NCBI GenBank assembly: GCA_045536045.1
Contig: JAZSMU010000085.1
Location: 1-9,589, forward strand
Direction of reading: 5' to 3'
Length of the DNA: 9,589 nt
Source: RGIG1918 sp045536045
Lineage (GTDB): Bacteria; Cyanobacteriota; Vampirovibrionia; Gastranaerophilales; Gastranaerophilaceae
The notes below the pieces were generated by a model, which did no database searches, was not told where the DNA came from, and worked only from the letters and a program-made list of their open reading frames with translations. Every line of letters starts with the position of its first letter. Within the stretch, counting starts at the first letter, position 1. The translations under genes and the position numbers were made by a program. Of this stretch, positions 1-5,924 are shown one piece after another.

Positions 1-773
1 GCTTCAAAAAGTGTCATTCCTTCTGCACCTTTTGTTAAAAGAAGATTTTTTAAATTCAAATCTTTAAGAATTGTTTCGCCAGCTTTAGTTAAATCTTTGT
101 CATTTCTGATGAAATATCCTAAATATTTTTCGCTATCTGGCATATTTGGAGTAATTGCAGTTACACCTTTGTATTTTTCAAATTCTTTTTGAACATCTGC
201 AACAATAATTTTGTTGTGTTTTTTAGCTAAAGAAATAGCATTTTCAATAATTTTATCTGTTAAAAATCCTAAATGATAATCTGATAAAATAATTCCATCA
301 CACTCTTTAACTGCAGATTCCATAACATTTAAAACTTTGTCCTCAACTTCTTTAGATAATTTTTCAGAAGATTGTCTGTCAATTCTAACAACTTGTTGAG
401 TAACACTTTGAGAGCATTTGCCAGAAATTCTTGTTTTAACTGTTGTTGGACGTGTTGTATCTTGAATCATATATTTAGTAGAAATTCCAGCCTCTTCCAT
501 TGTTTTTAAAAGAATTGGAGCATGGTAGTCGTCTCCGTAAACACCAAGTGCTAAGACTTTTCCACCATTAACTGTTGAAATATTGTGTGCAGCATTTGAG
601 GCAGCACCTAGAATAATGTTTGTGTTTGAATGTAGAAGAATTAAAACAGGAGCTTCTCTAGATATTCTTTGAGTATCTCCATATATCATTTCATCAATGG
701 CAAAATCGCCTATAACTAAAATTTTTGGTTGTTTTAATTTGTCTATCGCATTTAATAAAGTTGTTTTATCCAT
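1..773 (-). CDS. hldE: HldE/RfaE-like D-glycero-beta-D-manno-heptose-7-phosphate kinase domain, 3' end cut by window
   Basis: I translated this myself: it opens with ATG at 773-771 and runs off the left edge after 257 codons, still open. It is a PfkB/ribokinase-fold kinase that best matches the N-terminal half of HldE, which phosphorylates D-glycero-D-manno-heptose 7-phosphate in the cytoplasm on the way to ADP-heptose for LPS core. Landmarks are ILVIGDFAIDE (18-28), YGDTQRISREAPV (31-43; E. coli has YGPTSRISPEAPV), GAASNAAHNIS (56-66; the GGAANVAMN glycine box), ILSDYHLG (162-169), the FEKYKG..ITPN stretch (198-210) and LLLTKGAEGMTL (244-255). The GAGD catalytic-base motif would lie beyond the edge, so neither catalysis nor a fused cytidylyltransferase domain can be judged. 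No clear Shine-Dalgarno precedes the start. It is divergent from the gene at 845. The family assignment is strong; the exact substrate is inferred from the HldE-specific motifs. Confidence 0.88.
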   Translation of the reverse strand, partial: MDKTTLLNAIDKLKQPKILVIGDFAIDEMIYGDTQRISREAPVLILLHSNTNIILGAASNAAHNISTVNGGKVLALGVYGDDYHAPILLKTMEEAGISTKYMIQDTTRPTTVKTRISGKCSQSVTQQVVRIDRQSSEKLSKEVEDKVLNVMESAVKECDGIILSDYHLGFLTDKIIENAISLAKKHNKIIVADVQKEFEKYKGVTAITPNMPDSEKYLGYFIRNDKDLTKAGETILKDLNLKNLLLTKGAEGMTLFE

Positions 774-784
774 TATTTTAACTA

Positions 785-813
785 TTTCATTTTTGTACTA
801 AATCATTTATAAT
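785..813 (+). promoter_or_regulatory. Promoter for the acidic membrane protein
   Basis: A perfect TATAAT -10 lies at 808-813. A weak -35 (TTTCAT, 785-790) sits 17 nt upstream. This predicts a transcript start near 820 and a leader of about 25 nt. The leader contains GGAG at 835-838, six bases before the TTG start at 845. Confidence 0.5.
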
Positions 814-844
814 TTTAACATGGAATAAATTTCCGGAGCAAATT

Positions 845-1846
845 TTGGTAAAAAAAGAAAAAAAAGAACTAGAAATATTTAACTATTATTCAAACAAGCT
901 AGCGTTTGAAAAAATTGAAGATGTTGATATTCTAGGAGTAACCATTCCACCTGATTTTTTAGATGATTCTAAAGATGTTTTAGAAGGCGATGGGGAAGAC
1001 TATGTTGATTTTGATGATTTTGAAGAATCAAATGAAGAAGAAGTTGAAGAACCTCAAGCGGTAAGGGATTTAGAAGAATTTGAAGAAAATTTAGAAGAAT
1101 TAGGCTTTGAAGGAAAAACTCAAGAAGAGCTTGAAGAGTTTATTATGCAAAGGCTAATGAATGGTGGCGAAATTCCTCAAAAAGAAGAACCTATAATTGA
1201 AGAAACTCCAGAAATTGAAGAACCTGTTAAAATTGAAAACACAATTCAAGAAATTAAAACTTTAGAAATTAAAACTCTTGAATCTGGAGAAATTAAATTT
1301 GAAACTGTAAGCTCTACAGATGCTAACTACACAACTCCAGATATTGCCCCTATGAGCATGTTCCAAATGTCTGAAGAAGAAGCACAAGAAGTTTTAGAGA
1401 ATGCTCAAGCAGAATTTGGAAAAGGCGCACAAACAGAAGTTAAAGAAGAAATTGCTGAAGAAGTTCAACAAAAACAAGAAGTTTTCCATGACCCATTTGA
1501 TGAATACGAAAAAGAAAATTCATCTAAAAAGAAATATGTGTTCTCTGTTGACCAAAAATATGCTTTTGCAATTGATGAAATTCCAGTAGAGGAAAGAGAA
1601 CATTTTATAGAGCAAGCCATAAAACTCAAAATAGAAGAAGACAACGGGGATAGAATAAGACACAAAAGAGTAGATTTCTTTAGAAAAATCTTAACTGTTG
1701 CTATTGCTGTTTTTATCGGCACTCCTACTGCATTTTGGACAATTAATTGGTCAGTTGATTCAACAATTAAAAACTATGAATATTGCCAAAAAAGCTTTGA
1801 ACAATTGTTTAAGAAAAGATATGGCACAGAAAAAAGAAAATATTAA
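845..1846 (+). CDS. Acidic protein of unknown function with one C-proximal membrane segment
   Basis: 333 residues. The start is a TTG at 845, chosen because GGAG lies six bases upstream and no in-frame ATG precedes it. I do not recognise the family. Residues about 37-135 are extremely rich in Glu and Asp, with short E-E-hydrophobic repeats (EEFEENLEELGFEG, 77-90) that could form charged helix or disordered tether. Residues 175-215 are again Glu/Gln-rich. A more folded-looking basic/hydrophobic segment begins near 229 (KKKYVFSVDQKYAFAIDEIP). Residues 282-302 (ILTVAIAVFIGTPTAFWTINW) form one membrane helix preceded by basic residues (RIRHKRVDFFRK), predicting a cytoplasmic N-terminus. A 31-residue Lys-rich tail follows. 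There is no signal peptide and no catalytic motif. It stands alone between a divergent kinase and the tRNA promoter. A membrane-tethered scaffold or interaction protein is possible but not shown. Confidence 0.8.
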   Translation: MVKKEKKELEIFNYYSNKLAFEKIEDVDILGVTIPPDFLDDSKDVLEGDGEDYVDFDDFEESNEEEVEEPQAVRDLEEFEENLEELGFEGKTQEELEEFIMQRLMNGGEIPQKEEPIIEETPEIEEPVKIENTIQEIKTLEIKTLESGEIKFETVSSTDANYTTPDIAPMSMFQMSEEEAQEVLENAQAEFGKGAQTEVKEEIAEEVQQKQEVFHDPFDEYEKENSSKKKYVFSVDQKYAFAIDEIPVEEREHFIEQAIKLKIEEDNGDRIRHKRVDFFRKILTVAIAVFIGTPTAFWTINWSVDSTIKNYEYCQKSFEQLFKKRYGTEKRKY

Positions 1847-1877
1847 AAAAATTACTCTTGTTGTATGACTATTTTTC

Positions 1878-1906
1878 TTGACAGTTTAATATGTTAAAGC
1901 TAAGAT
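1878..1906 (+). promoter_or_regulatory. Promoter of the tRNA-tuf unit
   Basis: A consensus TTGACA -35 (1878-1883) is followed after exactly 17 nt by TAAGAT (1901-1906), a four-of-six -10. The predicted start near 1913 is about 24 nt before the first tRNA. No strong terminator is visible before the end of tuf, so one transcript could carry all three tRNAs and EF-Tu. Confidence 0.65.
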
Positions 1907-1936
1907 TATAGAGTAATAATTAAATAATTAAGTTAT

Positions 1937-2008
1937 GCCGATGTGGCTCAATGGTAGAGCAACGGTTTTGTAAACCGTAGGTTGGGGGTTCGATTCCCTC
2001 CATCGGCA
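1937..2008 (+). tRNA. tRNA-Thr (anticodon UGU)
   Basis: The acceptor stem GCCGATG (1937-1943) pairs with CATCGGC (2001-2007), and the discriminator base is A2008. The anticodon stem ACGGT/ACCGT (1962-1966/1974-1978) encloses loop TTTGTAA with anticodon TGT at 1969-1971. The T arm has stem GGGGG/CCCTC and loop TTCGATT. CCA is not encoded, so a CCA-adding enzyme is needed. It is the first gene of the tRNA-tuf cluster. Confidence 0.96.
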
Positions 2009-2083
2009 AATTTAAAAGGAAGATATAGAGAGTTGAGTATGTCTCTTGTCTTATCAAGAAATTGAACATTTACAAAAAAATAT

Positions 2084-2166
2084 GGGTAGGTGCCCGAGTG
2101 GCTAAAGGGAGCAGACTGTAAATCTGCCGTCTAACGACTACGGTGGTTCGAATCCACCCCTGCCCA
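2084..2166 (+). tRNA. tRNA-Tyr (anticodon GUA)
   Basis: A class II tRNA of 83 nt. The acceptor GGGTAGG (2084-2090) pairs with CCTGCCC (2159-2165), with one G-U pair and discriminator A2166. The anticodon stem GCAGA/TCTGC encloses loop CTGTAAA, giving anticodon GTA. A long variable arm (CGTCTAACGACTACGG region) is as expected for bacterial tRNA-Tyr. CCA is not encoded. It lies 75 nt after tRNA-Thr(UGU). Confidence 0.96.
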
Positions 2167-2207
2167 AACTTTTATTTAAAACCCTAGTGATATAACTTAA
2201 TTGAAAC

Positions 2208-2353
2208 AAGTCTGCCCTTGTGGCACGAAACAGTTTAAATCACGACAAAGAGAAAGCAACGGTGTTGCTTTCGGTAAAAAGAAACAACAGATGGTGCGAA
2301 GCACTTGCGCCTCGTTTGAAAATTGAAAACAAAATAAAGTCTGCCCTTGTGGC
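2208..2353 (+). repeat. 17-bp direct repeat: duplicated 5' end of tRNA-Thr(GGU)
   Basis: The 17-mer AAGTCTGCCCTTGTGGC occurs at 2208-2224 and again at 2337-2353, 129 bp apart. The second copy is the last six bases upstream of tRNA-Thr(GGU) plus its first eleven bases. The first copy diverges immediately after GGC and is not followed by a tRNA fold. The 112 bp between the copies include a perfect hairpin (2252-2272) and contain no gene I can identify. This may be a scar of tRNA duplication/deletion or of an insertion at the tRNA 5' end. Confidence 0.75.
2252..2272 (+). other. Perfect 9-bp hairpin in the tRNA-Tyr to tRNA-Thr spacer
   Basis: GAAAGCAAC (2252-2260) and GTTGCTTTC (2264-2272) are exact complements around a GGT triloop. 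No T-run follows (CGGTAAAAAG comes next), so it is not an intrinsic terminator. It could be an RNA-processing signal for releasing the flanking tRNAs, or part of an inserted repeat element. Its function is unknown. Confidence 0.6.
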
Positions 2354-2414
2354 GCAGGGGTAGCGCACTCCCTTGGTAAGGGAGAGGCCATGAGTTCAAA
2401 TCTCATCAAGGGCA
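2343..2414 (+). tRNA. tRNA-Thr (anticodon GGU)
   Basis: The acceptor GCCCTTG (2343-2349) pairs with CAAGGGC (2407-2413), with discriminator A2414. The anticodon stem CTCCC/GGGAG encloses loop TTGGTAA, giving anticodon GGT. The T arm TGAGT-TCAAATC-TCATC is well formed apart from a T-T closing mismatch next to the loop. CCA is not encoded. It ends 55 nt before tuf, in the position E. coli thrT has upstream of tufB. The first bases of this gene are repeated at 2214-2224. Confidence 0.95.
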
Positions 2415-2469
2415 AATTAAAAATAAAAAAACAGAATAAATCTCAAATACGAAAAGGAGAAAAACAAAC

Positions 2470-3681
2470 ATGGCAAGAGAAAAATTCGAAAGAACCAAGC
2501 CACACGTTAACATTGGTACCGTTGGACACGTTGACCACGGTAAAACAACTTTAACAGCGGCTATCACAGGTGTTATGGCAGCTGCAGGTAAAGCAGAAGC
2601 TAAAAAATTTGATGAAATTGACGCAGCACCTGAAGAAAAAGCACGTGGTATTACTATTTCTACAGCTCACGTTGAGTATGAATCAGACGCTCGTCACTAT
2701 GCTCACGTTGACTGCCCAGGCCACGCTGACTATGTTAAAAACATGATTACAGGGGCTGCTCAAATGGACGGTGCAATTCTTGTAGTTGCAGCAACTGATG
2801 GTGCTATGCCTCAAACTCGTGAACACATCCTACTTGCTCGCCAAGTTGGTGTTCCAAAATTAGTTGTATTTATGAACAAATGCGACATGGTTGATGACCC
2901 AGAACTTCTTGACTTAGTTGAAATGGAAGTTCGTGAAATGTTATCTTCATACGAATTCGATGGCGACAACATTCCATTCATCAAAGGTTCAGCTCTTAAA
3001 GCTCTTGAAGCTGTTCAAGCTAACAATACAATTGGTCGTGGTGTTGACCAATGGGTTGACAAAATTTGGGAACTTATGGATGCAGTTGATAGCTACATTC
3101 CAACTCCTGAACGTGATGTTGACCAACCATTCTTGATGCCAGTTGAAGACGTGTTCTCAATCACAGGTCGTGGAACAGTTGCAACAGGTAGAGTAGAACG
3201 TGGTAAAATTAAAGTTGGTGAAGAAGTTGAAATCGTTGGTTTCACAACAGAAACTAAAAAATCAACAGTTACTGGTGTTGAAATGTTCAGAAAACAATTA
3301 GACGAAGGTATGGCTGGTGACAACATCGGTGCTTTACTTCGTGGCGTTGACAAAACTGAAATCCAACGTGGTCAAGTTCTTGCAAAACCAGGTTCAATTA
3401 AACCACACACTAAATTTACTGCTAACGTTTACGTATTGAAAAAAGAAGAAGGCGGACGTCACACTCCATTCTTCCCAGGTTACAGACCACAGTTCTACAT
3501 CAGAACTACTGACGTAACTGGTTCAATCAAATTTGAAGGCGAAATGGTTATGCCAGGCGATAACGTTGTAATGGAAGTTGAACTTATCGCTCCAGTTGCA
3601 ATTGAACAAGGTATGAGATTTGCAATTCGTGAAGGCGGCAGAACTGTTGGTGCTGGCGTTGTAGATAAAATTCTTGCTTAA
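2470..3681 (+). CDS. tuf: Elongation factor Tu
   Basis: 403 residues, full family length. EF-Tu is the GTPase that delivers aminoacyl-tRNA to the ribosome A site in the cytoplasm. The G1 P-loop GHVDHGKT is at 19-26, the switch I region RGIT at 59-62, G3 DCPGH at 81-85 with catalytic His85, G4 NKCD at 136-139 and G5 SALK at 174-177. Domains II and III follow (VEDVFSITGRGTVATGRVERG, 225-245; the GGRHTPFFPGYRPQFY region, 328-343) and the C-terminus ends in EGGRTVGAGVVDKILA. The ATG at 2470 follows AGGAG (2455-2459). The segment about 181-207 (GRGVDQWVDKIWELMDAVDSYIP and flanks) and PTPERDVD resemble cyanobacterial EF-Tu more than E. coli, but the extra acidic insertion near residue 355 of many cyanobacterial proteins is missing. 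GC content is above that of the neighbours, as expected for a highly expressed gene. It is co-oriented with, and probably co-transcribed with, the three tRNAs. Confidence 0.99.
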   Translation: MAREKFERTKPHVNIGTVGHVDHGKTTLTAAITGVMAAAGKAEAKKFDEIDAAPEEKARGITISTAHVEYESDARHYAHVDCPGHADYVKNMITGAAQMDGAILVVAATDGAMPQTREHILLARQVGVPKLVVFMNKCDMVDDPELLDLVEMEVREMLSSYEFDGDNIPFIKGSALKALEAVQANNTIGRGVDQWVDKIWELMDAVDSYIPTPERDVDQPFLMPVEDVFSITGRGTVATGRVERGKIKVGEEVEIVGFTTETKKSTVTGVEMFRKQLDEGMAGDNIGALLRGVDKTEIQRGQVLAKPGSIKPHTKFTANVYVLKKEEGGRHTPFFPGYRPQFYIRTTDVTGSIKFEGEMVMPGDNVVMEVELIAPVAIEQGMRFAIREGGRTVGAGVVDKILA

Positions 3682-3706
3682 TTAATATAAGTAAAATTTT
3701 ATAAAC

Positions 3707-3737
3707 AAAAAACTCCTGAGAAATCAGGAGTTTTTTT
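3707..3737 (+). terminator. Intrinsic terminator after tuf, probably bidirectional
   Basis: The stem CTCCTGA (3713-3719) pairs with TCAGGAG (3724-3730) around a GAAA tetraloop. It is extended by A3707-3712 against T3731-3736, and seven Ts follow the core. The upstream A-run gives an equivalent U-tract on the opposite strand. The same hairpin can therefore end the convergent gene whose stop codon is at 3752-3754. Confidence 0.92.
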
Positions 3738-3751
3738 ATTAAGAATTTATT

Positions 3752-4285
3752 TTAGCCAATAAAATCAATTAAAGAAATTGTAAATTTTTCTTTTTCAAGC
3801 TTTGCATTTGGATTTGATTTAGCATCAACACAAAGAGTTCTGCCTAATGTTGCACTTCTAGAATCTTTTAATTCATTTAATTTATATTGCATATCTCTAT
3901 ATGCTTTATCGTGGTCGCCATGTATTTTTTTGTCTCTGCCAAATTGATTTTGGATTTCACGAACAACAGGAATATGGTTGCCTGTAACTAGGTATCTATC
4001 TTTTTTTCCTGTTTTTGGATTAAAAATGTTTAATGGGACAACATTTGAAGGTGTATCTACATTTGGTTTGTAGTCATTTTCTGTTCTCGGGAGAACATAA
4101 TCGGAAACAACGGCATTAAACATTCTTCTTTGTTGCTCTGTTAAATCTGTGTTTTGATAATGCTTTTGGCGTCTTAAATTTGCACAAAGAATATTTGTTA
4201 CTGTGCCAATATCGTCTTGATTATTTGATACCTTGCCATCAATATAAACTTTAACAGGGATAATTTTTCCAAAAGAAATTTTCAT
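3752..4285 (-). CDS. Orphan protein of unknown function, probably cytoplasmic
   Basis: 177 residues from the ATG at 4285. I prefer this start because AGGTG lies four bases upstream (4294-4290) and a TAAAAT -10 at 4310-4305 would place the transcript start inside the longer reading (ATG at 4318, 188 residues). The longer version adds only a Lys/Cys-rich lead. The protein opens with a strand-like MKISFGKIIPVKVYIDGK, then a helical, Arg/Gln-rich segment (residues 26-60, LCANLRRQKHYQ and LTEQQRRMFNAVVSDYV), then a KTGKKDRYLVTGNHIPVVREIQ stretch, a charged helix (HDKAYRDMQYKLNELKDSRS) and a short hydrophobic end. No signal peptide, membrane helix or catalytic signature is visible. It converges on tuf. 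I do not recognise the family; it may be a lineage-restricted protein. Confidence 0.75.
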   Translation of the reverse strand: MKISFGKIIPVKVYIDGKVSNNQDDIGTVTNILCANLRRQKHYQNTDLTEQQRRMFNAVVSDYVLPRTENDYKPNVDTPSNVVPLNIFNPKTGKKDRYLVTGNHIPVVREIQNQFGRDKKIHGDHDKAYRDMQYKLNELKDSRSATLGRTLCVDAKSNPNAKLEKEKFTISLIDFIG

Positions 4286-4334
4286 AAAACACCTACACTT
4301 TTTCATTTTAAAACACAAAAAAAGTTTTTTTTGC

Positions 4335-4340
4335 TAAAAT
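4335..4340 (+). promoter_or_regulatory. -10 element placing transcription start on the ATG of the 53-codon ORF
   Basis: TAAAAT at 4335-4340 is six bases ahead of A4347, the first base of the ATG, which is exactly where transcription would begin. There is no Shine-Dalgarno. The expected -35 position (4312-4317, AACACA) is poor, so confidence is moderate. Confidence 0.4.
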
Positions 4341-4346
4341 TACGAT

Positions 4347-4508
4347 ATGGAAATTCAAACAAAAACAGTTGAAATTAAATTTGAAAAGCCATTGAGTTTA
4401 GATTTCGTTAAAAATGAGCTTGAAAAAATAAAGATAGACCCTATTCGTTGGGCAATTACAAGCACAAAAGACAACATTGCAACAATTTCTATAAGCTACA
4501 AAGGCTAA
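4347..4508 (+). CDS. Small 53-residue protein, apparently leaderless, function unknown
   Basis: ATG at 4347, stop TAA at 4506-4508, 53 residues. The composition looks like a real globular protein: a strand-like start (TKTVEIKFEKPL, 5-16), an amphipathic helix (SLDFVKNELEKIKI, 17-30), the turn DPIRWAI (31-37), then a hairpin-like end (DNIATISISYKG, 42-53). This suggests a compact beta-alpha-beta-beta fold. No ribosome binding site is present, while a -10 box ends six bases before the ATG, consistent with leaderless translation. The last four bases overlap the tail of the convergent glycosidase gene. It is divergent from the orphan at 4285. I do not recognise it. It could be a spurious ORF, but its position fills the only gap between two genes with no slack. 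Confidence 0.55.
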   Translation: MEIQTKTVEIKFEKPLSLDFVKNELEKIKIDPIRWAITSTKDNIATISISYKG

Positions 4509-5800
4509 ATTTCCTCTTTGATAATTAACGCGTTTGAAATTTTAATTCCATTTGAGCCAGCATTAGGAGAGTTTGCAACTCTTCCTCCTATATACATAAC
4601 TGTTGAGCTACCACCATCAAAATTCATTGCGTTATAGCAATCTAGGCTTTTCATAAAGTTTGCAAGTTGGGTTAATGTTAAACCAACAGATGATTGTTCT
4701 CTGCCATCTGCAGTAATTATTATAAGGTTATTATCTTTTGTGTAGCCTATTGCACTTCTTGGGTTTCTGCCTGCAATTGAAGTTAGTTTTTCGTCTTTTG
4801 CATCAACATAAACCTTGCCATTTTTAACCAAATATGGTCCAGCACCTAAAATATGGTTTGCATTTTTAAATTCTTCAGGATACAAAATCTCAAATTCTAA
4901 GTTTTTAAGTCCAAAAATTGTGTTTATTTTTTCATACGGAGCAGACAAGACATAGCCATTTTCTGGGATTTTTATAGGATTTTCAGACATATCAACAATT
5001 TTTCCGTCTTGAATGAGGGCATTAATGCCATATTTAGGAGCATGTGGAGAATATTCGCCCCATAAAGAATTATAAACAATTGAATAAGTTGAGAGCATTC
5101 TTGGCTGGTTTATGTTATCTATTTCAATTTCTTTTATAGAGTTTTTAATTTTTATTGAAGGGCTTACATGAGCCATTGAAAACTTTGTGCCGTTTTCATT
5201 TTGCTCAATTCCTATTCCAACTCTGTTGTAAATTGGACCTGTAAGAGTTTCGCCGTTAATAACAAGGCTTCCTAGAGGAACTCCAGTTTGAGGCTTAAAA
5301 TATCCACCATTAATTGCAACAAGTGCGTTGTTTTTCTTTGCAATATTTTTAATTTGAGCCTTTGAATTTAATTTTTCGCCTGCAATTTCAGGTTTAATTA
5401 TCAAATTTTTGTTGATATTTGGGTTAATTTCAACAATGTTTATGTTTGTTGGGTAACCATTTAAGTATTTTGTTTTCCTAATGTGAGCAACGCCATCTGC
5501 TTTAAAATAAACTTTTTTGCCTTTATATTTTTTTAAAATAGATTCTTCCCATTGAGAAACTTCAACTGCTTTAATATGATTTTCTACTTTCGTTTGAATA
5601 ATTTGTTCAGAAGTTGTTCCATCAAAAGCAAATATCGGGCGGTTTAGACACAAAGTCAAAAAACAAACGCCCGATATAAATAACAAGATGGTAATTAAAT
5701 TTAAAACTTTACTAGAGTCCTCTTCGGTTTTGGGGTAAATGCTCGTAGGTTTAAAAAGAGGACGCACAACAATATTCGCAATTAAATTTGCGGTTGCCAT
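4505..5800 (-). CDS. Membrane-anchored phosphodiester glycosidase (NAGPA) family protein
   Basis: 431 residues. ATG at 5800 with AGGAG (5809-5805) four bases upstream. The C-terminal two-thirds match the NAGPA/DUF2233 family (PF09992), named for the mammalian enzyme that uncovers mannose-6-phosphate by removing a covering GlcNAc. Bacterial members act on phosphodiester-linked sugars outside the cytoplasm, and their substrates are mostly unknown. Signature pieces are VAINGGYF (161-168), PLGSLVINGE (175-184), the GAGPYLVKNGK block (319-329), GRNPRSAIGYTKDNNLIIITADGR (344-367), VGLTLTQLANFM (372-383) and the hallmark NFDGGSSTVMYIGG (393-406). The N-terminus is unusual. About 31 residues with an Asp/Glu patch precede one hydrophobic helix (32-52), then a linker containing a short helical, Glu/Lys-rich stretch (65-95). 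It is probably anchored in the inner membrane with its catalytic domain in the periplasm. It has its own promoter. Cell-envelope glycan or teichoic/LPS-type phosphodiester processing is plausible but inferred. Confidence 0.87.
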   Translation of the reverse strand: MATANLIANIVVRPLFKPTSIYPKTEEDSSKVLNLITILLFISGVCFLTLCLNRPIFAFDGTTSEQIIQTKVENHIKAVEVSQWEESILKKYKGKKVYFKADGVAHIRKTKYLNGYPTNINIVEINPNINKNLIIKPEIAGEKLNSKAQIKNIAKKNNALVAINGGYFKPQTGVPLGSLVINGETLTGPIYNRVGIGIEQNENGTKFSMAHVSPSIKIKNSIKEIEIDNINQPRMLSTYSIVYNSLWGEYSPHAPKYGINALIQDGKIVDMSENPIKIPENGYVLSAPYEKINTIFGLKNLEFEILYPEEFKNANHILGAGPYLVKNGKVYVDAKDEKLTSIAGRNPRSAIGYTKDNNLIIITADGREQSSVGLTLTQLANFMKSLDCYNAMNFDGGSSTVMYIGGRVANSPNAGSNGIKISNALIIKEEI

Positions 5801-5838
5801 AATGCTCCTTGTTGTGTAGTTGATAAGTATCTACTAAT

Positions 5839-5867
5839 ATTGTAGCACAAAAATAAAAATCCTGCAA
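5839..5867 (-). promoter_or_regulatory. Promoter of the phosphodiester glycosidase gene
   Basis: On the minus strand TTGCAG (5867-5862) is followed after 17 nt by TACAAT (5844-5839). The -10 is preceded by TGC, an extended -10. The predicted start near 5832 gives a leader of about 32 nt. The leader contains ACAAGGAG, which holds the ribosome binding site. Confidence 0.55.
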
Positions 5868-5924
5868 CCCCTTTATTTATGGTAGTTTTGACACTTTATC
5901 AAGGTGTAAAAATAACACTTTTTA

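Noticed and set aside
820..828. ATG-GAA-TAA mini-ORF before the TTG start at 845
   Set aside because: Two codons at the predicted transcript start; no ribosome binding site, and the pattern is expected by chance in AT-rich DNA.
1465..1722. 85-codon open frame antisense to the acidic membrane protein gene
   Set aside because: Its Ser/Phe/Leu-rich composition is the complement of the Glu/Lys codons on the plus strand; no ribosome binding site.
2197..2415. 72-codon open frame on the minus strand across the tRNA-Thr(GGU) gene
   Set aside because: It is antisense to a well-formed tRNA and reads the classic spurious peptide produced by translating tRNA genes.
2918..3353. Open frames of 72 (+) and 86 (-) codons inside tuf
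   Set aside because: Both are other-frame readings of the unmistakable EF-Tu gene.
5888..5893. Perfect TTGACA on the plus strand
   Set aside because: No acceptable -10 follows at 16-18 nt and only antisense of the TPR gene lies downstream.
5895..5924. Possible terminator for the fliW-csrA operon
   Set aside because: AAGTGT and ACACCTT can pair only with a bulge and no U-run follows the stem; too weak to call.
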